From Planoprotostelium fungivorum (Eukaryota; Evosea; Variosea; Cavosteliida; Cavosteliaceae): a stretch of 64,000 nucleotides of DNA. The DNA is taken from the NCBI GenBank assembly GCA_003024175.1, contig MDYQ01000002.1:302691-366690 (forward strand), in the 5' to 3' direction. Under the pieces are notes generated by a model. The model did not search any database. It was not told where the DNA came from and saw only the letters and a program-made list of their open reading frames with translations. Position numbers and translations under genes: made by a program. This document shows positions 43,948 through 55,034 of this stretch, one piece after another; position 1 is the stretch's first letter; every line of letters begins with the position of its first letter.

Positions 43948-46900
43948 TTACACTTGTCCCAAAGGTGTGGTGTAGTTGGTATTTTGAGATAGAGGCTCGT
44001 ACTCTGGTGCTGCTTGTGATATGTCGCTCTCATCGCTCGTGCTTCTCTGAAAGACTTGAACTTCATCTGACGCCGCCTCCTTTTCGGTGTTGCATGACAG
44101 CATCTGTGCGATGTTCTTAAAGTTGGGCCTCCTGTCTGGTTCTGCTTGCCAACATTCTGTCCACACGTGTCAACCGCACGTGATGGATCATGCGACGAGC
44201 TCACGTTCGATGAGATCGGCCATGCCTGGCTCGACTCCTTCAGGAATGGGCATTCGATCTCCCAGCGTCACAGCGATAGCGGCATCGACTCCACTCATCC
44301 CAGGCCAGGGGTCTTGAACTGTTGATGTCTTTAAAATGTGACGTGATGATGATCGGGGGAGGTGCACCTGTGATGATCTCCCACACTGTGACGGCGAAAC
44401 TGAAGACGTCTGATTTGGTGGAGTACTCTGATTTCTGTATGGCTTCGGGAGACATCCATTTGAGTGGTCCGACCAAACTCTATTTCGAGTCAGTTGATGA
44501 GATCATCATGAAGAAGACTGACCTGTGTGGTGCCTGCATCTTCTGTCTGCTGCTCCCTGTCATTCGGTCAATCGAATGTGATTGTGATGTACGATCATTC
44601 ACCTGCTCATACCGAAATCGGCCACCTTGGGCACCAGATGCTCGGTGAGGAGGATGTTTCTGACGGCGAGATCTCTGTGGATCACCTTCTCCATGTGAAG
44701 ATGGAGCATTCCTACAGCTGTGCTCTCCGTCAATTTTACATCGATTTCTGTCTATCGAATACAAAAATCAAAGAATAAAAATAGGATCTATCGTATTTTA
44801 ATCCTCACCGATGCCTTGAATGAATTTAAGCTTCGTTTCCCAGTTGACTTGGTTCTTTCTCAGATATTCGAAGAGACTGCCGCCGCCGCAAAATTCAGTG
44901 ATCATACTCAGAGGTTGAGGTGGAAAGGTAACACCTGTCGCATGTCAATCGCGTGTCACGCTAAGACGACACGTCGCATATTTCTACACACCCATGAAGA
45001 GGACGACGTTCTGTGGCGAGTCAAAAACTTGAAAACGAAATAAAATATGATTTTCGGACATATCGATGAAACTCACCGGGTGTGATCGTAAGCCCTGCAG
45101 TATGGCCACTTCGCTCAAGAAAGCTTTCAACTGTTCTTCTGTGATGTACTCCGCTTTGATCTGTCTCCATCACCCTCCGTCCACTTTTTCTTCTCACCTG
45201 CTTCACTGCCACGGAAATATCTCTCCACTTTGCCTTGAACACGACACCGAAAGCTCCGGAACCAATCATGTTCAAGTCCTTCAGCTCCGTGTGATCTACA
45301 ATGCTCTTCTTTGCCGCACCCAAATTGATCTGCGATAGATCGATCGCGATGAGACTGTTTCGATGCAATCTCGTCTTGTTCCTCTGCTGGATGATGATGG
45401 CACTGATGACGATGACCAATACAAGGAGGACAGTACAGCCCACGGCAATGCCAATGATGGCACCTGATGATATCTTTCCATCGCTGTTGCTCGATTGGGG
45501 GGCCGGGGCGGTGATATCATCGATGAGATCGATACCTTCCGTGGAGAATACGTCACGTGACGTCTGACTCAGGGTCGTGAGCTGCTGCGCCACTCGCATG
45601 GGAGATCCCTCGTTGATGGCATCGCTTGATGGAGGTGAAATCGACACTTGAGCGATGACGCTGCCGCTCTTCACATCGTCGATGCGAAATCGATTCGAGC
45701 TGCTGTTCGTGATGGCGGCGATTGATGCGAGGAATTTGATGCGGTCGAAAGATGACACTTGTCCTTCCATGTGAAAGACGACGGTGGCAGTGGTAGAGTT
45801 GCTGACGATGCAGCGGGGGACGTTGCATCGAGATAAGACGGACCAAGGCAAGGGACATTCGATGTGGTTGTTCGTGGAGAGATCACAGGTGGTGGTGGTT
45901 GGATAGACATCGAGAGAATCGACGATGGTGAAACTAAGTGTGTGAGATGTATGTGATGATGATCGTGATGATGATCGTGATGATGATCAGTCATGTTCCT
46001 CACCTGTTATAACTGGCATCGATCGTTTGAAGTGACGTCGACCCGATGGAAATCGATCCCGTCATATTGTTGTGACTGACGTTGACGTGAACGATCTGAC
46101 TCGAAAGTCCTACATCCAGCGATCCGTTGAACAAATTGTGTGACAAGTCCAGCGAGATCAACTTTGCATTTTTCGACAGCAAGCTGACGCTGCCACTGAA
46201 CGAATTGTTGTGTAAGTCTAAGACTCTCAATGCATCGAGGCTGTTGATGAAAGTGATGGATCCACTTAATCGATTGTTACTGACGTCGATCATCTGTGGA
46301 TTACTGCGTAGCGGTGGAACTTGTCCTTCGAATTGGTTCGAACTGTTTCGAGTGAGAAGTGTTCGATTCGATCGAATTCACCCCAAATCAATGTGGTTCA
46401 AATTAGTGAGGCCAGACAGAGCTGTGATGCGACCATTGAGTCGATTGTTCGACAAGTCCAAGTACGAGAGAGAGAATGCGTAGGCGATGTCGGCTGGTAT
46501 CTACATCGATTTGTTCAGTTTGGATCGACAGCATCGTCCTCACTTGGTCGGTGAACGAGTTGTCTGAGAGGTCCAGTAGATTGAGAGAAGTGAGAGAACA
46601 CAAATTACTGGGTATAGTGCCATCTAAACGGTTTCCCTTGACGCTGATCTGTTGTAGATTGCTCGACCACATCTCCGGTAGGCTTCCCTCTGTACGAATG
46701 AGAAAAAACTTTAAAATAGAATAAATCACCCAGGAGATTGTAAGACACGTCGATCGACGTCAGTTGAGGCGTGATGATGGACGGAAAATATCCTGACCTA
46801 TTCAATCTACAACGCGCCAACTTTCTCACCTGAGAATGAGTTCCGGCTGAGGTTGACGTAAGTCAGTTCTTTGCACTGAGACAGACCGAATGAAACACTT

Positions 46901-49446
46901 CCACTCAACAGGTTGTTCGACACCTTCCATCCATCAATTCCATCCACAAACTCCAACTCACATCGAGATATTCTAATCCCAATAGATAATCTCTGAAGTT
47001 CGCTCCCGTCACCAGCCATCCGTAGATGAGATTGTTACTGATCTTGAGCGTCTACAACGAGTCAAAATCTTCCTCTCCAAGAATTTTCACCTGAAGTTTC
47101 TTCGTTGCCGACCCAAATGGCATGGTAGAAGATATCCTGTTGTAAGAGATATCGAGATAAGTCAACTGATAATTGCTCTCGTAACATCGAACATCCATGG
47201 AGGTCAGATCATTGTGTGACACATCGAGATAAGCCAGGCTGGATCCAAAACAAGGTACGTAGCCTGTGAACGTCAGACGTCACTAGTCACATGTCACATG
47301 TCACCCGTCAGCTCATTGTTGGACAGGATCAATTTCTGTAGGGGGATCGATCCCAATTGGGCCGTTGGAATTCTTCCGGTCAATTTGTTGTCGTTCAAAT
47401 TGAGTTGCGTCAGGCCTTTCAGTTTCTCCACGGTGGAAGGTATGACACCACTGAACCCATTCGAAGACAGATCGACGACCTACGATAGAACGTGAGATGA
47501 ACAGCGACATCCTTAAGAGGTGGGTCACCTGCAGTGAGGGGAGGCTGAATACGGTGGATAGATCTCCCGTGAAATTGTTGTTCGTGAGAGTCAGAGTGGT
47601 CAAGCTGCTCAAGTTGGCCAGCGAATGAACGTTTCCAGAGAAAGAATTGAACCCCAATTTGAGCGAAGTCAATCTCTGAAGTCTTCCCATACATTGAGGT
47701 AAATTGGAAGACAAGTTATTTGATGTGGCGATGATAGAGGATAAGATGAAGAGGTTGCACATGGAATCAGGAATGGAACCTGTGATGGTGTGAGGAGAGA
47801 GAGGAGATAGAAGGTCACCGGAGAAGGAGTTGTAATCTATCTCTACGATCCTCGTTCGGGGTGGCCAGATTTGAGGTAGAGGTCCAGTGTGGAAGTTACT
47901 TGACACGTAAAACTCCTGATTTCGTTAGTTTCAATTCTTCTTTCATGTCTCAAATGTATGTATATCAATGGATGTGTATAAATCCATTTAAATTCGAATA
48001 AACTATGAGATGAGATATTCACCTGTAGAGAAGAGAGAGAAGAGAGATCAGATGGTAGCTCTCCCGTCAATCGATTGGCTCCCGTTACAAAGACAATCAT
48101 GCTCTTCAGTTGAAACATGGAGGGTGGAATCGTCCCGTTAAATTGACAAGTGCCCAGACTCAATATCAGAAGAGAAGATGCATTCCAATAATAAGGTAGA
48201 GGTCCTCCCAACAGATTGAATGGCAAGACCAACACTTGTAACTGTAACCGAGCGTGAGAAAAAATTGCTTCGAGAGGGTATCGAGGTGTGGACGTTCACC
48301 TTCTGATGGATGGCGATGTTATCAGGCAGAGGACCAGACAGTTGATTCGAAGCCATGTCAAAGACGGTGAGGTTCTGTAGATTTCCAACAAAGTTGGGGA
48401 TGATGCCGTCGATGAGATTACTGCTGCAACGGATGAACTGGATGGACACCAGACGTTCTAGATAGTGGAGGTTGCCGACAATCCTGTTGCCTCCCAGATC
48501 GATGACTTGAAGATATCTGCGACGTTCATGAGTATCACTTGGACGTGATACGACATCGTGATGTAAGATGTTCACATGTTGAAAGAGAGGGCGGTAAGAT
48601 TTCCAGGCGCTGCATTGCGAGAGAAGTTTAAGAAGGCGAGAAAGGAGAGTGAGGATGCATCCGAGAAGAATGCAGTGGCGTAATTGTTCGAAGCGTCCAA
48701 TTTTCTGATTGTAATGTTGGCATGTCTTCAAAGGAACGAGAAGATGAAGATGTGTGTCTCACCTCAGATTCTTCAGTGAGCTCAATGCGTCCATCTGTCC
48801 CGTCAAATGACAGAATGAGATGTTGAGACTGAAGAGGGAAGAGGGAAGCAGAGGAGCTACGGAGTCGAAGGTTGCATTATAGAAGGCATTGTTAGCCACA
48901 TCGAGCGATGACAGGCGAAGAGAAGATATATTACAGATACTCTGAAATCGGTTGTCTGAGATGTCCAACGATCTGTGTCGTTTATCAGCCGACGGCATAT
49001 CATGTAGCTCACTTGAGAGATGTCAGCTGATTGATCTCCGATGGTAGAGACCCTTGCAACTGGTTCAAAGAGAGATCTAGAGCTGACACATTGGCGATGG
49101 CCGCGAACCATGTCGGGTCTATGGAGCCCGTCAAATTGTTTCCTGACAGAGATATCTACAAGTCTTCAGGGGTTATAGAGGCGTGCTCGTCTCTCACCGC
49201 GACGACTCCCGCCGGAGAGCATGTTACACCGAAGAAGTTGCACACATTATTGTCGCTGTCCCATCCAGTATGATTCAACCAATGAGATCCTGCACATCCG
49301 ACGTTAGAACTAGCAGGGTGTGGCTGATGGAGAACTTCACCTCCTGTGGAATTATAGAAGGACTGATAAGCGCTGAGCACAGCAGGATCTGTCTGCACTG
49401 CGCTGAAATAGACGAAGAAGAGGACCAGTAGCCACCGGAAATCCAT
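43948..49446 (-). CDS. LRR receptor protein kinase (TKL/tyrosine-kinase-like)
   Basis: The start at 49446 gives a signal peptide ([19 protein letters not shown]) and an LRR N-terminal cap with [15 protein letters not shown]. More than 20 leucine-rich repeats of the plant-type LxxLxLxxNxLxGxIP form follow over many exons (for example [26 protein letters not shown]). A single membrane segment, [20 protein letters not shown], precedes a cytosolic kinase with an intact glycine loop [12 protein letters not shown], catalytic Lys in VAVKQ, catalytic loop [14 protein letters not shown] and [15 protein letters not shown] is closer to tyrosine kinases than to Ser/Thr kinases, so dual specificity is possible. 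The C-terminal tail of about 50 residues has Tyr sites ([12 protein letters not shown]). Likely a cell-surface receptor; ligand unknown. Confidence 0.9.
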
Positions 49447-49770
49447 GCTGTGCGTTTATCTTGTTGTGTCTGAGAAGCTTCTTGTCAGCTCACTTGTCTG
49501 CTTAGGGAACATGTCCGCCTGGCATCCTTTTTTTTTGTCATTTTGTTGGTTCATGTCTGCCCCGGAGTATTTAACTGTCAGGACCTTTTGTTAGGATGCG
49601 GTAACTTAGCGTGCACAAACGATCTTCTAACTTGAGAATAATTTTGATCCCGCCGGAAATAAAAGAGGATTTCCATCGTTTTTAGGTTGGTTAAGTGGAG
49701 CACTCTGTGTAACCACCGAATGAGCTGACAATTTCATCCGGTACCGCTGACTGGCAGAAGTGTACCTGAT
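49447..49770. promoter_or_regulatory. Divergent upstream region of the two kinase genes
   Basis: About 320 bp between the LRR kinase start and the kinase fragment, with a T9 run at 49529-49537. It should hold the receptor promoter. No glycine-loop exon for the rightward kinase is visible here. Confidence 0.4.
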
Positions 49771-49879
49771 GTGCGAGCAGCAGGTGACTGGATTCAGCGG
49801 TTTATAGCTGAAGCCTCTGTAGATAATTTAAGCAACCGGTACGATCTTTCCATTGATTCTCTCTCACGATGGATACAGG

Positions 49880-50876
49880 TGAAGCAATTGTTATCTCAGG
49901 CTGTCAGCACGGAACAACTGAAAGAGTTCTTGGCTGAAGTGACACTCATTCAACAACTTCAATCCCATCCCGTGAGTCCATTGCTGGTGGGTTCATTTGA
50001 CACTCTTGAGAATGTGGTCATGTTCTTGGGCACGACCATTCCACCTCAACCGCTCCCTCTGATCACAGAGTTCTGTGCTGGAGGTTCATTGGACGTCTAC
50101 CTCCGTGACAACTACTCTGTCATCTGTTTTGATTTAAAGAAGAAGTTCATCCTCGGTATCGATAGGTCCTTCTCATCCATCGATCATCCATACAGAGAAG
50201 TCCCTTCCATAGTTGACTCTCGGTAGCTCTGGGAATGCGCCATCTCCACGCTGAGAAGATCTGTCACAGAGATCTCGCCGCCAGAAATGTGAGATGACGT
50301 GACACGATTGAAGCTGACTCCACCAGATCTTATTATCGGGTAACTTGGATCCCAAGATCTCCGATTTCGGTATGAGCAGGTGAAGAGAGAAGAGGAGAGG
50401 AGGAAATTAACGACAACAGACAACAAGACAGCAACGAACAAGAATCGAAGACGAGGAGTAACGTGGGACCTCTCAAGTGGATGGCCCCCGAGGCCATTCG
50501 TGACCGTGTGTACTCGACCAAATCGGATATCTGGTCTTACGGTGTGGTCGTCTGGGAGGTGGGAAGCTCCATCGATCGTGGAGACTCACTGGGACAGATC
50601 CTCATGTGCATGGAGCCTTCTTTCGCTGAATTGTCTGCCCTCCAGGCGGGTATGGACATTCTGGGTGGAAGAAGGTTGGAGATCGATCCATCTTGGGGAG
50701 AGTACGCCTCTCTCATGAGAAGCTGCTGGAACATCGTGAGAGCTACCACCACCCTCAGAATCACTCACAATCGACAGGAACCTGCCTTCCGTCCAGATCA
50801 TCGCCATGTTGATGAAAGATCAGATCATCGCTTTCAAGCTCAGATGAAGCAGCATAATCGTCTTCAAGCTCAATGA
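49880..50876 (+). pseudogene. Protein kinase fragment related to the neighbouring receptor kinase
   Basis: The exon after acceptor gatacag reads VKQLLSQAVSTEQLKEFLAE, matching the Lys strand and helix C of the LRR kinase next door; then [58 protein letters not shown] and [13 protein letters not shown]. The C-lobe is complete, but no glycine-rich loop, membrane segment or LRR is found upstream. Near the end RQEPAFRP is followed in a different frame by [14 protein letters not shown], the usual helix I region, implying a small deletion or frameshift at about 50790. Best read as a partial duplicate of a receptor kinase that is now decaying. An unseen upstream exon is the main alternative. Confidence 0.65.
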
Positions 50877-51013
50877 TGGAGTATCAGGAGTAGTGCTCAT
50901 GCCCGAGAAAGCTGATATCCTTTGCATCGTGTTGATGTGCAGTTTCTGGTTTAATCACGTGACCTTTCCCGCCCGAACATCCCGCGCGAACGTGATTATT
51001 GCAAAGATCCACG

Positions 51014-53712
51014 ATGGTTATGGAGATGACGAACGAATGGATCAACCAACCATTACAAATCACACAAAAATTGTTCGAAAAGTCCCACTCGTCTTCTACG
51101 ATATCGTCTGCAGATGATCCTTGGAACGTGAAGAAATCATTTGAAGAAGCGTTCGGAGACAATTGGACGCAAGTGAGGCGACATCATCGTCTTCTCAGAG
51201 GCCTGAAGATGATGATAGATTCCCCTCTTAAGTCAAGCGAGCTCGGGTAAACTCTCTAATGGCTCTCTAGTTCGAGTCCGTGCGATGATTCAAGACACAT
51301 TCGATCCTGAATTCTTCTTGGAGAGTGTATATGCCTCCAATGATCAAGGACACAAAGTAAAACGAACATGATGAATGCAATCATTGACATGGATAACAGT
51401 GTTTATGCACTTCGAAATATCGAGATGGATTAGACGTACAGGTGAGCCATTTATTCCATCGTCTCAATCAACCATCTACAGGATGATTACGAATTGGACG
51501 AAACAAGCCAGAAATTTGGAGAGAGATATCCCCTGTGCGTACCACTCCATCCCATCAATCATTCACACATTACAGTCTGTGCGTGTCACCTCCAGGTCTC
51601 AACTCGTGGGCGGACGAGAACGTCACACCCCCGACGCCGATCACGACGTCATCCGTCTCATCGTCATCCATCCCATCGTCCGATGTGATGGAGTCCAGAG
51701 GAAACAAGAGGAGAGCACCCGAAGAGCCCTCCGACATGGAAGATTCCATCGATCTCCAACGTCCGAGGGTGATCATCATCTTCATCATCGACACGAGAGG
51801 GCTGATCCTAGAAGGTCCAAGAACATTCCGAGAACATTTTGGCGGGAAATTCTGATCCCAGCGTCTATCCCATACAGAAGGGAAAGGCCAGCCTCAGCCC
51901 TCCCTGCTTGGTTCGCGTATACGATGCGAGTTCAGATTCCTTCAAGTTGAATCACACCTTCGAGTTCGTTGGAATCCTCCACTATTCTGGACCCCAGGAA
52001 GAGGCGTGAGCGAAAGAATGTCGACTATGGAAACGTTAACGTAGACAGTCAAATGGATGTCGACGATTTCGAGACGGTCATACCGGGTCAGAGTGCCATG
52101 CCCAGGTTAGAATGCATACAGTACAGGAGAGTGGATGATCGTAGATTGGTCGAAGGTGAATCTCTTTCACATTTTGCTCGCCTCTGTTATCCTTCTTCAT
52201 CTCTTTTTTCCGTGAAAAGTCTCGGAATATTCTTCCATTTTTCTCGGAATATTCTCTCATTCTACACTCAAATTTCTCCCATTTTTCACGGAAACTTCTC
52301 TGAATCATTCCATTTCTCAAGAATACAGGCTCGAACGCACAGATGGAAGTGGAACAAGTGAGAGAGACCAGACGACTCATCATCGATTGGCTGGCCAGCA
52401 CCTTACACGGAGACAAATTGGCTGCCGAATACGTCCTCCTCAACCTCTTATCGAAGATGTGAGTCGCACTACAACTCGTCACGATATCGCGACAAATCGT
52501 CATGACATCATCCCAGTCACCACCGAGCCGAGGCATTACCTTTGGGCAGTCTCTCACTGAATGTAAAGTACGCACCACAGTCCACATTCACTGCAGCCCC
52601 ACTCTCCCACGTCATTTCACAAGTGAATGACACTAAGCCTTCCCATTCATTTCAACTCACCCGTTCAGATCGTAACACGCGACGTCCTCTTGAATTTAAC
52701 GGTCGAACACTTAAACGAGACGACGTTCGTTCCAAAGAAAGACATCGACACGAATCGATTGCACGCTGGCGTCCTGCAGGTGATCGAAATGTCTCATCTA
52801 CAACGATCAAGTGACACGGTGGAGGTATCAGAGGGCACGATCATGGTCATCGATGAAGGCAAGTTGCGGGCGGGACAGCTGACTGCACACGGAACATCCA
52901 ATGTAACGGCTCTGGGGAATATGATGACGTGGCAGAGGGTGGAATACGACTTTCAGTATCAGAGGATTCCGTTTCCGGTGGATGTTCCGGCCATCACTCT
53001 GTCTCACGGTAATTCTCTCATCAAGGTGAGATCGTGGATGATGACATCACATGGACATCGTCATGGACATCACACTACATCACATCACTCATCATGTGTC
53101 ATCATCACATCATCCATCATCATCCCATCCATCATGATCATCTTCCAATCAACCTCCTTCATCAGCGATATCTTCAATCACCTCCTCAAATGATCACCAG
53201 GCCATGATCAGCGTTTCCGTTCGAGAAGAAGAAACCCCAACTGTCTCCCCCACCCCCGATCAGCTGCACATGATGAGAAGGTGTCATCACATTCTCTTCT
53301 AATTCTCACTCACTGACAGATACATCGCACACTGTCGTTATCTAAACATGGACATCGATGAAGCCACGAGCGCGGTGAGGGGAGAATTCGTGGAGCATCC
53401 GTGGAGAATGTGTGGGAACTGATGGGAACAGGTGATGCAGAACACGTTCGTTCACGCGAGGAAGACGGACAGCGAAGTACGACAAGACACACTTCACCTC
53501 TGGTTAACGCTAGCAAGGTGTCCACACGATCATCATCATCTATATCATCAAGCAGATCACCATCATCAGCAGCATCATCATCATGCTGATCAAGACGATG
53601 GTAGCTGATGAAGAACAGATTACAGTGTAAGAGCTTCGGAGAATCACAGCTGAGTGAAGAGAGGTGGAACTACACCTTAGACGTTGAGAAGAGGAGGGTC
53701 GCTCGCTCTTGA
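51014..53712 (+). CDS. MCMBP: MCM-binding protein (MCMBP/ETG1)
   Basis: Nuclear partner of MCM2-7 that takes part in loading or unloading of the replicative helicase and in sister-chromatid cohesion. Family blocks in order are MTNEWINQPLQITQKLFE, MIQDTFDPEFFLESVY, CLVRVYDASSDSFKLNHTFE with FVGILHYSG, GDKLAAEYVLLNLLS, PLGSLSLNV, LHAGVLQVIE, MVIDEGKLRAGQL, NVTALGNMMTWQRVEYDF and the C-terminal RYIAHCRYLNMDIDEATSAV with WLTLAR. About a dozen introns interrupt it, including two repeat-bearing ones near 52165-52328 and 53027-53203. The start could be 51014, 51020 or 51026, which are all in frame; the last matches the family start best. Essential housekeeping gene in most lineages. Confidence 0.93.
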
Positions 53713-53999
53713 ATAAACGAAACGTTCGTTAGATCAATATTCTACTATCTATTTAGCACATAAAGAGTGGTACTATTCTCACTCGCTACCTCTTAGGATG
53801 TCTACTTCTGTTACGACAAGTCTGACGCTTTCAGATGAACGTCTGTTATAGAGTAGACAACGTAAGAGGTCAAGTCGTGCAGTCTCTTGGCAACACATGG
53901 TTCATCTTCTTTGAGTGATTGGCAGAATGACCATCAGTCATCTTCAAGTGATTGGCATGCGATGATTGATGGTTGAGATGTGAGACGTAAGATATGATT

Positions 54000-54963
54000 C
54001 TATGACTTTATGTCTCGCTGGTCGAGAGTGATGTTCGGCAGTCCCCCATCTCCTTCTGATGAGAAGTTTCGGACGACGTCTAAGACATCATCAAACTTGA
54101 AGGTGCTGGGTTCATGGTTAAATTTTCTCATCAGCTCGTAATTCTTATCGCTGAGAACGAACATTTGCCATAACTGTATCAACTGATGCAAGTGTTAGAG
54201 AAAGAGTGATGGTCCAATGAGATGGATCACCTGTTGACATTGCGTCGGTGTGAGATCGCTCGAAGTGAAACCGTATTCTCCCTTCATGAGGACGATGTCT
54301 TTAGCAGCTATAATTCCGTCAGTCGACTCCATCTCTTCATCTTGGAAACTTTGGTTTCAATTGCACCTTGAAAATCAGTGAAGAAGAAGAGGTTCAAGAT
54401 GGGTTGTGCGGCTGATCCTTCCTTCTGATACATCTCCAGACGAGTGAAATGGATGGCGATTGTGTTGTCATTGTATTTCACATCAGCCTGTAGTAAGATG
54501 CTGAGGAAGCCTCCGTTGAATGGCATCGGAACCACAAAGAGGGGGCTGTATGATGTGTCAAGGATGAACTTGCGATTTTTGTCTGCACCTCTCTGTTGAA
54601 CGAGAAGAGATCTTTTGGAACGTCTCTGATGGAACTACAGCACCGAGAGCGTCTTTGTCTCTGAGGTGAGTGATCCACACCTTCTTCACCTGTCGAACAG
54701 ATTGAGAATGACATCAGATGATCGTCTACCTCATCGGCTGGTAACGATTGAAGCAAATCGACCTTCGCCATCGAACCCAGACTCTTCTTTGTCGGTGAAA
54801 AAGTGGACAGAGCTCGAGAAAGAGGATGTCGGACCACAGATCGATTGAATTGGATGGAAGGACAGAGCCTACCATTTCGACCCATCAGGGCGGGTTTACT
54901 CAGCTGAATTGAACGGTTTAGGACCGCATGGTGAGTTAGACGACTGGTGAATGCGGCTGCCAT
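54000..54963 (-). CDS. ATPAF1: ATP synthase F1 assembly factor 1 (ATPAF1/Atp11)
   Basis: Mitochondrial chaperone that binds the F1 beta subunit during assembly. The start at 54963 gives a presequence rich in Arg, Ser and Leu (MAAAFTSRLTHHAVLNRSIQ and LSRALSTFSPTKKSLGSMAK). The mature part includes PLFVVPMPFNGGFLSILLQA, FTRLEMYQKEGSAAQPIL, IVLMKGEYGFTSSDLTPTQC, and LMRKFNHEPSTFKFDDVLDV at the C-terminus, the conserved Atp11 order. Introns lie at about 54659-54735, 54317-54370 and 54191-54230. It is about 260 residues, shorter than vertebrate homologues. Its start is 71 bp from the ABC transporter start on the other strand. Confidence 0.8.
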
Positions 54964-55034
54964 TTCGTGATTGTTGTTTGGTGTCACATCACATCAAAAA
55001 AATCGACATCACATCACATCATCGTATCGACAAG
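54964..55034. promoter_or_regulatory. 71-bp divergent promoter region
   Basis: The whole space between the ATPAF1 and ABC transporter start codons. It contains two tcacatcacatca elements about 25 bp apart and an A7 run, so core promoters of both genes must be compressed into this space or extend into the coding regions. Confidence 0.5.
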
